Assembly (NCBI RefSeq): GCF_032854445.1
Contig: NC_088296.1
Span: forward strand, 21,379,853 to 21,443,852
Length of the DNA stretch: 64,000 bases
DNA from: Liolophura sinensis
Taxonomy: Eukaryota > Mollusca > Polyplacophora > Chitonida > Chitonidae
Direction: 5' to 3'
Shown here piece after piece: positions 10,573 through 23,249 of this stretch. A model generated the notes under the pieces. That model searched no databases. It saw nothing but the letters and a program-made list of their open reading frames with translations, and was not told the DNA's origin. A program made the translations under genes and the position numbers. Each line of letters opens with the position of its first letter. The first letter of the stretch is position 1.

Positions 10573-13500
10573 GCTGGTGTGTTCGGTATGACATTTCAGT
10601 AAGGCAATAGCGAGCAATTGTCGTTATTAACACAGAGACGTGCACCGTCGAAAATGATCTTGTATCTCAAATTTGTTTACTGAAATCAACGTTACATCGA
10701 AGCAATGCAACCCTTTCCTATTTATTTTATTAGCTGTTCAATGTTTGAAAACGACACCCAAGATTTGTTACCATTTACCATTTGAAATCTTTATCTGTAT
10801 CATTGTACATTTATTTGTTTGATTGTGATTTAACACCTCACTCAATAATTTTTCAATTAAATATGGTGGTAGGTTTTCGTATGGGTCGAGGAATCAACCA
10901 CCAACGGCTAGTGCTAGACGCTCTCAACCTCGTGTGAATGACAGTTTTGTAGCTCTACCCTCTTTTGGAGAGAGACTATAGTTGTCTTCAACAAAAATTA
11001 TTACTGCGCAATCCGTTCATTGCACATTGTCATCAAACCACACTACCCCACCCCCAGCCCCATCTCGACAAACTGTTCGAATTTATTCATTCCAGTAAAC
11101 TATTGTCTCAGGAGGTGTAACAGAAAAAAACCATCAAGAACTTGTGTTTGGCTCATTTTCCCCATCTGCGAAGAAAGAGAGAGTTTTCCTACCTCGTTTT
11201 CAGTTGCCACGAAATTCTTCGTACATCCTTATATATATTCTCTTGAGTAGTGTTCGCTGGTGTCCTGTGTAAACAAACACAACACAATATCCGCACAGTG
11301 ACGGCACAAGCCGTTCTCTGGTCAAAATGATGACAAATGTTTATGGAAAGACAAATGTGAAACGAATACTTACCATTCTGCGATCTAAAATGTATTGTGG
11401 GGCTACAGATACGTTCAGTACATATCATTGATTAACTGTCACTCTTCATTTTAGGCGGATTACACACTCGTCTGTTATACTCATTTGTAGCTTTTGGCCG
11501 CTTTCTTGGGCAAGGTTCAAGGAGGTAAATGTTCTCATTGAATATTCTCCTAAGTGGGTCAACTCACGACATTCATCAGTGATGCAGGATATTCCTTAGC
11601 ACAAGGCGATTATCCGACCGAAAAATAAAATAGGGAATTAAGTCTCATTGAATGGTCCCGTTACTGTCTTCCTATAATGAAAACTGTCAGCAATGACTGG
11701 CATACGAGCAGCCCTTGGCAGAGAGCTGTATATCTCAAGTAAATGCTGCATTTTAATACTTATTCCTTATAGATATACGTTTTACCTACCCGACAAACAA
11801 GCTTGATTTTTGTGGTAAAATGAGGAACAGGCCTACAGTTGCAAAATTGTTTAAACAAAATTTTAAAAAAAATAGAAACCCATCTTCCTCGGAATAAAAA
11901 TATCACGGCAGACCTATTTAATAAGTCATCTAATCACAACTCCAATACTATTTCTCAGCATAAATATGGTGCATTGCTCAGTTCAAAACAGAATCTTAAG
12001 TTACTGTCTACACGAGGTCGTCTTTTGTAACTACATGCATAATTATTAACAATCTGTTACAATTTATAACGCACCAGAATATGAACTTTTTAATAATTAT
12101 TGTTTTTACATTGATTTAAGAATATAGGCCTAATGTGAAAACCGCATGATTCTGGTCTTGTCGTTATGTGCTTCTGAATTATTCAATAGCCTTTTGTCGT
12201 TTGATCTTTGATACTTTCGCCCTTGGAATATTACTTAATGTATAGACTATGTATAATTTTTAAATACTAAAAAAAATTAATATTCATCTAAATTATCAAA
12301 CTGGTTAGGTTATATAAGTGTGAGAATAAAGCAGTAGGACTACATTCAAATTATTGAACGGTTTACGAGATATCAAGATGTGACGTCAGCTGGGGTAAGC
12401 TTCCCCCAGTCGCCATTTTGTTTTCTATCCCATAGCCTGTTGAACACAATTTATACATGTACAATCATGGGATACATCGCGTTTGAAAACAAGAAGTTTT
12501 AAGGATGTCGGCAATTTCCCTGTGGTAAAATACAGGTTGATAATATTCAATAGAATCAGACATAAATTCAAGTTCCAATATCGCCAATGCCAGGAGAGAA
12601 GTTTTTCAGCTGGCAAACAATGACTTGTAATTTACCAGGCATAGAACCATCAATTCTCAAGACATTGCAAGATGATGTTTGAATTTTTGTGCCCTTTGGG
12701 TAGTTTCTCGTCCAGTCAGGTTGCTGTTGTAATAAAATAGTCGTTAAAAGGACTTTGGTGAAACCAAAGATAACTCATCCAGTCAGGTTGCTGTTGTAAT
12801 AAAATAATCGTTAAACGGACTTTGGTGAAACCGAAAATAACTCAGTTGTTATTAAATTTTCCATGCTATCTGTATTTAAAGTCTTCAAAAGTTCTCGCTA
12901 TCCTTTGCTCGCCTTGTGTTTGTCCCTGTCAGATTTTTCAGACTGGTTTGGCCGTGTATTGGTCTGCATAGACGGTAAGATATTGTTGTTGATGTCGTCT
13001 AAGCTTAAATGCGAATCACATTCTGCAAGACGGCATGGAAGTAGAGAAACGGTGGGGGGGGGGGGGGGGGGGGCGTTTTATTTTCGATCACAGTTTGAAT
13101 ATAGCCATGTACGTGTAAGCTTAATCTGGCCGTAGAGGATCATTTTCGCTATATAAGAGGTCAATTCCCTTCATCTCTTCAAATACATGTGGCACGTATT
13201 GGCCAATGTGTCAGACCTAGAGCGAAGGAGCTGCTGTCACCAATCAGTCTACGTGCATCCATGCTTGAGGTCCGACGATCAAAGAGCCCATTGGATGACT
13301 GGACTAAACTACCTCCAGTGTTCAATTTTGTTAAAATGAACAAAAAGTGTGCCACTATATGTATATAGAAGAAATGATATAGGACACAGTTATCACAAAA
13401 AAATACGTGAAAAATAACCCGGGTGGCCTGTGAAGCCATAGTACCCCATTTCAGTAGAACATTTCAGTTCATTTTTTTACATTTACATTTCAAATGTACT

Positions 13501-14511
13501 ATCTTTTAAAACAATGAAAGTCTAGCAAACTGATATGAACACGGATAAGCTTTAAAAATATATATATGTTATTTTTGACACGACCATCGATTTAGAGCAG
13601 TCAACAAACTGCTTACGGATGGCAGCGTATTAATCTATCACGGGCGATGTGCCGATGCTGCTTCTAAGCTCTTTTTAAAACCGAGCTAAATGATGAGCTT
13701 ATCTGCAATAACAATGGCGAGCTTTTACAAACCAGGGACATAGCTTGTGTGAATGCCTGTACGTCAGTACGACTATCAGGTTCTGGTAAGCCCTCTGTGG
13801 ACACATTTCTTCACAATCCAGCGTGGGCTGTACAATTTTATCTGCCAGTAATCCGCTTAGAATACCTCACCATTGTTCCACCGTAGATTCGTGCGGTGTT
13901 GTTGGCTGATCCATTGCGATTGTTAACCTGATTCTTAATTTATTTTATGCCTTAAGCCCTAAATCCTATATAGTGCCTTCCCAGATGAGGTTAAAACGCA
14001 ATAACTTAAATGGCTGGAAAAGCATCAGACATAAATCAATCTGGGCGCGGACATCCATTTGCCTCTTGTGATATATTCTCTTTAGTATAGTTAAAACAGT
14101 ATTTTGAAACTGACTTGGAAACAGAGACTGATATACAGACCTAGTCTGTGCATTCATTAATCCAATTTATTGGTTTTTCGAGAGGCTATATTGGAGATTT
14201 TTGGCAAGCAAAATCCATATTCGCTTATCAAATCATAAATACCTCACCTTTGAAGAAAAAATCAGACTCGCGCAAGTAGATTTTTAATAGTGTTCAAATG
14301 ATTCTGAACACTGTAAAGGGTATAAAATGACCCGATTTATAACCAATTTTCAAAGATAACACGTGCTCAGACAGGGCTGATATTTTGTGAAAGGTAATTA
14401 TTTCCGCTATTCAAAAATAACAGTAATATTCCACTAAATTAACGCCGATCGGTTTTTTTATTCACACATCTCCGGCATAGCCTCTTTAGCGCCATCATAA
14501 AGGATTTTCAC

Positions 14512-14755
14512 TTATATACAATGGCGGACAGTTTTATCGCTGGAAGAAACCGGAGTACCCGGTGTAAACCACAGACCTTTGGTAAGTTACTGACAACACT
14601 TTCCCACGTGTAACGTACAGATATGAACACCGTATATTTGGAAGACAGGAGAACTCCAAATATAGTTAAACTGGGCAAAAGGGCACACGAGTGTCGTCTA
14701 CCGCTTAACGTCGCCAACACCCCACGAACAACGGGTGTGGAGGAATCCACAAATT
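14512..14755 (-). repeat. SINE-C copy (in duplication copy 2)
   Basis: Duplicate of 7735-7985. A few substitutions and a short indel ('CGCCAACACCCCACGAAC') separate the two. Confidence 0.55.
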
Positions 14756-14947
14756 CCGTGAACTCGCATTTTGTGTGTCACCGCGAATGAAAGGCAAGTA
14801 ATTTATGCACTCATCTACAATCCGCACCCTATAAATATCTGTTTTCTGCTTAACAATTGACCGCAATTCTCAAACGGAACCATAGAGATGCACTGGATAG
14901 ATCTCAGTTCCAAACGCCACGAATGGCAATTTCAGCATGTCTGACTT

Positions 14948-15062
14948 TTTTCTTTACTTGATTGGTGCTTGACGCCGAACTCAAGAATATTTCACTTATA
15001 CGACAGCGGCCAGCATTATGGTGTGAGGGAACCGGGCTCATCCGCAGGTTGCTGCCAGACAT
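14948..15062 (-). repeat. SINE-A fragment (copy 2)
   Basis: Duplicate of 8177-8304. Here 'AGGTTGCTGCCAGACATT' is kept, but the right target-site repeat is gone, replaced by 'TTTTGCTGCACG'. A local deletion therefore followed the segmental duplication. Confidence 0.75.
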
Positions 15063-15879
15063 TTTTTGCTGCACGATTAACAGAGAAGACAAAGCGTTGA
15101 CACGTTTTCCGCTTTGGGTAACCTTGCCTTTAAAACACATACATGTACATCGTACATCGTTCTTATGAGGTGTGTTAGTATAAACCATACAAATATCAAT
15201 ATACAAGTATCATTAATACGCCCTTTGTTATCTTACACCATAGAAAGTAAAACCCCGAGCAACGACGACAGTGAGATAACTGGCAAATGGTTACACGTGC
15301 ATGGCGTAACCGGTGAAATACGGTCTTGTCATGTTATCTCGGGCATGGTTTTATTCTAACTGTTCACGTAAACACTTAAAACAACAGCAAATTACACGCC
15401 CCTAGTAAACGCAGAATTAGGTAAACAGCATGCAGTGACGTCAATTGCCATTTATTAGACGTCACTTTCCTTCAGAGCACATACATGTATTAAAACTGAA
15501 TTCAAGAGCATTGCCTACATTTTGAGCTTGAAACGCTTCTTCCAAATGTGTTGTCCCCTGTTTTTCCAAAGTATGCAAGTGTGTAGAGTTTTTTAAAGCC
15601 TGTTTTTTAACCGTGTGAATTATACATCTATTCTAAGTCTATTCAGTTGGTACAGACTACGATCGAGGGCAAAGCTTTCACACCCGGTCAGATTTGTGTA
15701 TGCAAGTCTTTTCTGAAGTTTCACCTGTAAATCTTTAATTATAATACTTAGGGTGAATATAGCTTTTGCCTCAGTTTTCTCGGAGGTGCTTATTTCTCCA
15801 AGATGAAATGACTCGAAATGTTTGAGTTTGGAACAACAGGTGTGAAGCGTAGAAGCCTTCTATGTGGTCTTAAACTTCT

Positions 15880-17046
15880 GTGTTTAATGTGTGTGTTGCT
15901 TTAATCTCGATTCTTACCTAAAGCCTTTGCAACAATTATTACAGGTATAATATTTTCAGCAGTGTGTGCATGGCTGTTCAACTGGGATCAACAAGTCAGC
16001 CTTTTATCGCAGGTTTTTCAGGGGCAAGGCTTTTTATTTGTGTACACGTAGGTGTTTCTTTAAGTTGCATTCGTTCCCCTGAAGCACTTGTCACAAGTTT
16101 CACATATGTGTGGGTTTTTCACCTGGGTGCATCCGAGTGTGCAATTGCAGAGAAAATTTTGTACCGAGTTTCTTGTGGCAGGTTTCACAGATGTAAGACT
16201 TTTCGGCTGAATGTTTACGATGTGTAATTTTATTGAAAATTTATTCGTGAAGCTTTCGACACAAATTTCACCACTATACGATCTTTCTCCGGTGTGTGTG
16301 TGCTCGAGTGTGTCTATCCAAATGAGACATTTTTTGAAATCCTTTACCACAAGTGTGACAGGTGTGTGGCGTGTCACCTTTGTGGTGAGATTCTGTGTTC
16401 TTTTAAGGTGGATTCTTTTTCAAAACTTTTACCACAAGTCTTACAGCTGTAAGTGTTGTCACCAATGTGTGTCTGACTGTGTCTTTTTAACTTTGACTTA
16501 CCGTTAAACCTTCTACCACAAGTTTGACAGGTGTAAGGCTTTTCACCTGCGTGTACTGTCCTACTGTGTTCTTTTAATATGGATTTGCTACTGAAGCTTT
16601 TTCCCACAGGCTTCACATCTGTGCGGTCTTTGAGCATGTTGTTTTAAGTTAGATTAATATCTAAAGCTTTTGCAACAAATTTAACAGCTGTAGGGCCTTT
16701 CATCTGAGGGTGTGTAACTGTGTCTGATCAACTCTGACTGACCTATAAACCTCCTACCACAAGTCTGACAGATGAAAGGTTTTTCACCTTTCAAGTGTGC
16801 TCTATTAAGTTGGACTTGAATCTAAAGCTTTTTCCACAAATTTCACAGCTGTAGGGCCTTTCATCTGTAACTGTGGCTGATCAACTCTGACTGACCTATA
16901 AACCTCCTACCCACTAGTCTGACAGATGAAAGGCTTTTCACCTTTCGGGTGTGCTCTTTTAAGTTGGACTTGAATCTAAAGCTTTTGCCACAAATTTCAC
17001 AGCTGTAGGGCCTTTCACCCTTCATCGTCCGTTTACAGAATTCCAC
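15880..17046 (-). pseudogene. C2H2 zinc-finger gene relic, longer copy
   Basis: Reading from 17046 downward on the minus strand, at least nine finger units can be recognised. The first is '[20 protein letters not shown]'. A two-finger block of about 180 bp then occurs twice with near-identical sequence (16679-16862 and 16862-17000), followed by '[20 protein letters not shown]', '[19 protein letters not shown]' and decayed fingers. The frame breaks several times: a Cys-x2-Cys pair is lost in '[19 protein letters not shown]', and a 1-bp insertion near 16383 (absent from the 9.6-kb copy) shifts the frame after 'LKEHRIS'. No continuous open frame or start is left. It was probably once a minus-strand ZNF like ZNF-1. 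Confidence 0.8.
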
Positions 17047-17655
17047 ACAAAATAACTACAGAGGATCTGCGACCTCTGTACGCCTGGAATCGTCATAGAA
17101 ATCTTCTACCGAAGAATACGTGGTTGTGAATGTGGTTGTTGTTGTTGTTGCCTTCCATTGCTCCATTTCACCCGCAAGGTTAGGTATAAAATCTGAACCT
17201 ATAAACTTGCCGGTGGAGAAATGCATGCGGCCACTAATACAGAATAAACAATGCTATTCTACCTCCATGGATAAAGTCTAGATATAAGCTATATATACAC
17301 ACACATTGAACACATTTAGGCCTATACATGTGCTTTGTTTTCTTTACAAAATGTATTATTACTGTTTTTGATAGAAATTAATGAAGTGCCAACAAAATAA
17401 ATACCAGTAAGTTATTTTGTCTATCCCATCTTTAATGTCTTCCAGATTTAGATGTGCATTTAAACTATTTTTAAACTATTTTTATTCATATTTATTCATT
17501 TATTTATTTCTTCCATTGATGCTTAACGCCACAGTCAAGATCATGATACTTGATTTACAAAATAGTGGTTCGTTGTGTAAGTGGAGGAGTGACATTTCTC
17601 ACTACTCTCACGATGGGAATCTACATTCAAGCAAACAAGACCTTGATCCATTTTT
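17047..17655. other. AT-rich spacer
   Basis: Non-coding, with a short GTT microsatellite near 17140. The open frame starting at 17417 runs into a SINE and is not protein-like. Confidence 0.5.
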
Positions 17656-17665
17656 GAAACTATTA

Positions 17666-17905
17666 TTATTATTTTTTTTGATTGGTGTTTTACACTGTAC
17701 TCAAGAATATTTCACTTATACGACGGCGGCCAGCATTATGGTGGGTGGAAACCGGGCAGAGCCCGGGGGAAACCCACGACCATCCGCAGGTTACTGGCAG
17801 ACCTTCCCACGTACGGCCGGAGAGGAAGGCAGCATGAGCTGGTCTTGAACTCACGGCGACCGCATTGGTGAGAGGCTTCTGGGTCATTACGCTGCGCTAG
17901 CCGAC
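17666..17905 (-). repeat. SINE-A, near full length, with target-site duplication
   Basis: Reverse-orientation SINE-A from the tail side 'TTGATTGGTGTTTTACACTG' to the B-box region 'CTTGAACTCACGGCGACCGC'. It stops short of the A box. Direct repeats 'GAAACTATTA' at 17656-17665 and 17906-17915 flank it. The B-box side and body are well preserved, so it is among the younger copies here. Confidence 0.9.
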
Positions 17906-18097
17906 GAAACTATTACTCATTTTGCATTTATAATATTAATAATGACTGATTTGGAGTGGATTTTGTATTACTGGCCATGCATGAATCTATAGTTCAGTCG
18001 TCCTTAAATCACGTATAATTAAGCCAGTCAACATAATATTCATTAATTTACATATTTCCAGTTTTATGCTATTTATATATTTGTCTTCTTCCAGCTT

Positions 18098-18262
18098 TAC
18101 ACCATACACAATAAAATCAGATTCATATCACGGCAGCGAGCGTTATGGTGAGACGTTCGAAACTGCTCCGACCTCGGCGAAAACTCAAGACCATCCGCAT
18201 GTTGGTGCCATACCTTTCCACATAGAGAGAAGCCAGCATGAGCTGGACTTGAAACCAGAGAC
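18098..18262 (-). repeat. Diverged SINE-A copy
   Basis: Recognisable pieces in the right order: 'CACGGCAGCGAGCGTTATGG', 'CAAGACCATCCGCATGTTGG' and 'GAAGCCAGCATGAGCTGGAC'. It is much more diverged than the copy at 17666, hence older. Confidence 0.65.
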
Positions 18263-18554
18263 TAATGAATGTGTGATATTATTTTGGACATACAGTACAA
18301 AGAAAAAAATAGTGGTACCTCACTGAAATCATAGAGCCTACAAAAGACAACTAGATATACATGTAGCAATCCATCCAATCTCAGTATGGACTTCTACCAG
18401 ACTTACCCTATGCTTGATCTACATATTCACCTATGGTGAGCTGCAAGTCAGGGAAATAACAACACCGTCAGTTTAACATCTACAAAATGACCCGGCCCAG
18501 GATTGAAACCATGCATACACTGTGGGTGATATAACTCTACACTTTATTAAACAG

Positions 18555-18910
18555 GCTACTCTTATATAATTACAGTATTACAGTACACATCCAATAAATT
18601 AAAGCTATATGATTACCGTGCACATCCTATAAAAGCTACAGGATTACAGTACACATCCTATAAAGGCTACAGGATTACAGTAGACATCCTATAAAGGCTT
18701 CACGATTACAATGCACATCGTATTAAGGCTCCAGTATTACAGCACACATCCTATGAAGGCTACAGTATTACAGTAAACATCCTATAAAAGCTAAATGATT
18801 ACAGTACACAGCCTATAAAGGCTACAGCATTACACTACACATCCTATAAAGGCTACAGCATTACAGTACACATCCTATAAAAGCTACAGTATTACAGTAC
18901 ACATCCCAAC
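18555..18910. repeat. Imperfect tandem repeat, about 27-31 bp unit
   Basis: About twelve degenerate units of the form 'ATTACAGTACACATCC' + 'TATAAAGGCTACAG'. It lies 3' of ZNF-1, about 1.6 kb past the stop codon. A second array of related style is at 19690-20200. Confidence 0.8.
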
Positions 18911-19587
18911 AGAACATACGGCAGAACACCAAAGCTGAAGATTCAAACTGAACATTCTATCAAAGCTGAAAATTTCAACTACATATTCTCAGTATCCAAA
19001 CAAATACAGTATGTAAGTTAAGCTACATGTAAACTAAGTTCTGAAGTGTTGATTGACTTAGAGTAAAACAAAACCGGAGCACTGCTGTATACATGGTATA
19101 TGTTCCAAGAAAACTAAAGAACTGCTTTTGTTCCACAAAGAAAAAAAATACTGAAGAAATCCTGCACATTATCTAACAAGACTGAAAAATCCAGTAATAG
19201 ACACTATTTATTTGAAACAATGAATTATTATAGAAAACAGATTAACTGAATGTTAAAGTTTGATGAATTACCATAGATATGAATAAAGATGTAAAATCAA
19301 CTTGCATAATGAAGCTGATGAATGATGACACGCAGAACAAAGCTAAAACATTCAAGTGTATGTACACATTTTCAAGAGACTCAGAAAATACAGTGTATTG
19401 GTTACATTACCACACAGTTTACAACAGTATTAGAAAGCTACAATGCATAATTAAAATACAGAAGGAAGAATCACCGAGTACAAGCTTACAACACTGAAGA
19501 GTTACTGTACATGGTGTATACAGTATTAAGAATTACAGTAGGTGCTATGGTAAACGTAACCAAGATTACAGAGCACATTCTATTATT

Positions 19588-19690
19588 GGCAAATCAACCT
19601 GCGGATGGTCGGTTTCCCCTGAGCTCTGCCAGGTTTCCTCTCACCATAATGCTGGCTGCCGTCATACAAGTGAAATATTCTCAATTTATA
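19588..19690 (+). repeat. SINE-A 3' fragment
   Basis: 'CAACCTGCGGATGGTCGG', 'CATAATGCTGGCTGCCGTCA' and 'CAAGTGAAATATTCTCAA'. Both the head and the tail are lost. Confidence 0.7.
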
Positions 19691-19691
19691 A

Positions 19692-20200
19692 TTTTTAACA
19701 GGCTTAGAGATTTACATTATGCATTCCAACAATGCTAAAACTTTACAGTACACATTTCAACAATGATGAAACTTTGCAGTAAACATTTCACCAATGTTCA
19801 AACATTACAGTACATACTCCAATAATGTTGAAGCATTGCATTACACATTTCAACAATGTTGAAACTTTACAGTACATACAGTACACATTTCAACAATGTT
19901 GAGACATTGCAGTGCATATTCCAACAGTGTTGAAACATTATGGTACACATTTCAACAATTTTGAAACTTTACAGTACAACTTTTAACAGTAGTGAAGATT
20001 TAATTTACACATCCTAACAAGATCAAACAAGGTTAAAGATTTACAGTATTACACTTTTCAACAATGTCCACGTAGATGAACTGCAGTACAAATTCTTACA
20101 AGATTAAAGGCTCCCAGTACAATTCCAACAAAACTCATGTTTTAAAGAAAATATTCCAACAAATGACCATGGTATTACAGTAGTACATAATGTAACTTTA
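19692..20200. repeat. Imperfect tandem repeat, about 30-bp unit
   Basis: Degenerate units of 'ACTTTACAGTACACATTTCA' + 'ACAATGTTGA'. The shared 'TTACAGTACACAT' core links it to the 18555-18910 array, so the two are likely parts of one older array split by unrelated DNA and a SINE. It lies immediately 3' of ZNF-1. Confidence 0.8.
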
Positions 20201-20210
20201 ATTTCAGCAT

Positions 20211-20283
20211 TATATTTATTTGATTTATGCTTTACATTGTACTCACGAATATTTCACTTATACCACCACAGCCAGCATTATGA
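20211..20283 (-). repeat. SINE-A 3'-end fragment
   Basis: The tail-side 70 bp only ('CATTGTACTCACGAATATTT', 'CAGCCAGCATTATGA'). Confidence 0.6.
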
Positions 20284-20470
20284 CATTTATGATGTGTTCA
20301 AGAAAAGTACCTGTATTAAAGTTTGACACAGTCTACAATTTCTGTTCACAAAGAGAGTATATGTGTAGGTTTACATGTTTCATAATGATTGTTCTGCAAG
20401 AATTACTCGGTATAAATGTGTGATATAATGTTTGTTACATGCCTCTAACAATGTATGCTTATGAAAAATG

Positions 20471-22695
20471 TTAGACAATGTTTGTTTCAGATGAACTGCT
20501 GGCTAAAATGTTGACCTTAGACATCTGACACTTTTTATAATGGGTTTTCAACGAGAACTGGCGGGTGAAGTTTTGACCACAAATATCACAGGTGAACGGC
20601 TTTTCACCTGTGTGCGTCAGTCCGTGTCTCTTCCAAGCAGAGTGTCCCGTAAACCCCTTCCCACAAATCGAGCAATTATAAGGCATTTTACCAGTGTGCG
20701 TCACTTTATGCGTCTTCAATGCAAACGACTGGATAAAGCTTTTACCACACACATCACAAACAAAGGGCTTTTCACCAGTGTGGATAAGTGTGTGGATTCG
20801 TAACGAGCAACTTTTACCGAAACTTTTGCCACAGGTAGTGCAAGTGTATGGCTTTTCTCCTGTGTGGATTCGTTTATGCGTGGACAGAGCGGATGGGTGG
20901 GTAAAGCTTTTACCACATGTATCACAGGTGTATGGCCGCTCCCCTGTGTGGGTTATACGATGCAAACTCAAACCAGACAGCTGAGTGAAAGCTTTGCCGC
21001 AAACTGCACACACATGCGGCCTCTCGCCTGTGTGTATCAAATTGTGAATTTTCAACTTGTACTGCACAGAGAAACACTTGCCACAGACTTCGCAGGTGTG
21101 CGGTTTCTCGCCTGTGTGTGTCATGTTGTGCCTTTTCAACTCCGACTGACGAGGGAAACATTTGCCACAAGTACTACAGACAAAAGGCTTTTCATAGATG
21201 TCTGGCCTTTCACGGGGGAAGATTTTTACCCCCTTGTGTGTTCGAAGATGTTTGTTCAAATCAGGCCTGCAATAGTAACTTTTCTGGCAAATATTACATG
21301 TGAAGGCCTTAATACCTGTGTGCGTTAGAATATGTCTTTTCAGTGAGCACTGAAGGGTGAAAGTTTTATCACAAAGATTACATGCGTAGGGCTTTTCACC
21401 TGTGTGTGAGCGGGCGTGTATTTTCAGGTGGGCTCTCTGGGAAAATGCCTTGCCACAGGTCGTACAACTATGTGGTTTTTCACCTGTATGAGTTCTCTTA
21501 TGTTTCTTCAGTAAAGAAGGCAATCTAAAACATTTCCCACAAACACTGCAGATACAAGATTTCTGATCCGTCTGTATTCGGGTTGGACCCTGCGATTTTA
21601 ACTGGAACTGTTCTGTAAAGCTTTCCTGGTCTGTATTAGAGCTATTTGACGGGCTGTCAACTATAAGGGCTAGACTTCGAGATTTACGCCTGGACTGTTG
21701 CGGGAGATCTTTTCTACAAATCCCAAATGTACTACCACCTTTACCTATGTGTGTTACCGTGTGCGAATTCAGGCAGCCTAAAGACGAAAAGGTTTTCTGG
21801 CAGATATCACAGGTAAACTCATCTTCAATGGGGCTTACCATATCAGCCTGTTCTACACAATTTGAAGACTCTGCAGAGTTACTTCCCTTTACACAAAAAT
21901 CAACTGCATCTTGCTCTGTGGCTGCAGACACACAAATAGATGAACCCGCCACTGAACTACTCTCTGACCCAGTATAGTCAACATCTGTTCTTGGACGATC
22001 CTTCACATCTCTGTTCATTGCAGGTGCCAAGAGTCTTGACTTAACCGTGTCTCGTCTGCTCGTACATTCTCTGTCTTCATCCATGTTTACTTGTTCTTCT
22101 GGCAGACCAAGGCTAGAGGAAAACCTAGGTATAGAGTCATCACCTGGTTCCGGAGATACCTGGTCAGAGGGACCAATATCTGCTCTGTTCAGCTCAGATC
22201 TGTTGTTTACCACAGGTGCAGCACGTTTTGTTGGCCTACGTGTCTTCCGTGATCGTTTCTCTGATCTCGTAGCAGCCACAGGTACGCTGTATAAATCAGT
22301 TTCCACAACATAAGACGTCTTTACCTGAACAGGCTTTGTACGGAGAAGTTGGTTCAGCAAAGAAGACCTTGTTTGTTCGGATGTTAGATGAGGTGGATAA
22401 CTTCTCGGCTCACCTGCTTCATTCTTCACGCTTTTATCAGAGTAATCAACACTTTCCTTACTGGCTGAAACAACCGGTTTCTCCTGGATGCCCAAAACAA
22501 GCTTTGACTGCGCTCCATCTGGAAGACCAGTGCCAAAAACAAGCTGAATATCATTGTTTTCAGTGGTGCTGTCATCCTGCATGTGAGGTATATGTATCAG
22601 CACAGAATTTTCTGTCTTCACAGGCTGGACTTTAGGCTCATGTGAATGTTCAACACCTGTATCCATGCCTGGTGTCAACAGAGTCAATGAGTCAG
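20471..22695 (-). CDS. ZNF-1: 13-finger C2H2 protein
   Basis: A large terminal exon encoding about 740 residues. Numbering here counts from codon 22687. Residues 1-290 are acidic and low-complexity, with psi-K-x-E motifs ('VKTENS', 'VKNEAG') and a basic patch 'RSEKRSRKTRRPTKRAA'. Finger 1 ('FTCDICQKTFSSLGCLNSH') is at about 291-313, followed by a 64-residue linker. Fingers 2-5 are at about 378-484, a 17-residue linker follows, and fingers 6-13 are at about 502-720. Linkers are mostly TGEKP/TGERP. The last finger ends H-x3-C instead of H-x3-H. Role: probably a nuclear DNA-binding regulator (family knowledge); no KRAB, BTB, SCAN or ZAD domain is seen. The frame stays open into a good acceptor (TTTATTTCATTTGCAG at 22696), entering in phase 1. 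Either an upstream exon supplies the start, or Met at 22666 does. Finger order matches ZNF-2 one to one. Confidence 0.93.
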
Positions 22696-22759
22696 CTGCA
22701 AATGAAATAAAAAAAAGACTTATTATTACATCAGTGAAATGAATGAAGGCAATGACCTC

Positions 22760-22950
22760 ACAGGTCTAAGTGTCAGTACCAAAACTAATATTTTGTGACA
22801 TTTACTTGCCTCTAAAAATGCACTTTTGTGGCCGAAATTTTAAGTCATTTCCTTTTTTCCATTTTTTTGACTGATGTTTACCTCCTGAGACAAGAATCCT
22901 TCACACTTATGACACCAACAAGATTTATGTGAGAGTGCTTGGGGGTTCAA
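22760..22950. other. 5' flank of ZNF-1, with old repeat debris
   Basis: Contains a weak SINE-like stretch ('GACTGATGTTTACCTCC' through 'CACACTTATGACACCAAC'). No ZNF-1 upstream exon could be identified here or up to 24.4 kb. Confidence 0.35.
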
Positions 22951-22959
22951 GTCACACTT

Positions 22960-23245
22960 AACAATTTTTCAGTCATATGACGACGAAGGAGTCCTAAGAG
23001 TGCATGTAATGTGCTGCCTTGTTGCAGGACGGATTTCCACCGCTCTATTATTCAGTGCTGCTTCACTGAGACGACTTACGAAGGCAAGTGAGCTACCCCG
23101 GCCGAGCCATTATACTGATACAGGTCAACACTGATACGAGTTGTTGCACTATCCCCTTAATGGTGAACGCCAAGCAAGGAAGTTACGACTTCCTCTTTTA
23201 AGGTCTTAGGTGTGACCCGACCCTGGATCTACCACATCGAAGGGG
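22960..23245 (-). repeat. SINE-B copy, diverged
   Basis: Shares 'GGTGAACGCCAAGCAAGGAA', 'TTTTAAGGTCTTAGGTGTGA' and 'CCCGACCCTGG' with the better SINE-B copies at 60300-60553 and 56212-56460. This is a second tRNA-headed SINE family, distinct from SINE-A. The ends are approximate. Confidence 0.5.
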
Positions 23246-23249
23246 AAGA

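Larger units (their letters stand above)
9988..16505. repeat. Tandem segmental duplication, copy 2
   Basis: Partner of 3228-9759, head to tail, about 6.5 kb. Because the zinc-finger relic runs uninterrupted through its right end into 17046, this copy sits in the ancestral context and copy 1 is the derived one. It carries the same SINE fragments (about 10450-10572, 14512-14755, 14948-15062) and the same dimer repeat as copy 1. Confidence 0.93.

Noticed and set aside
17417-17848. 143-codon plus-strand frame
   Set aside because: Half of it is SINE-A sequence and the rest is low-complexity AT-rich translation.
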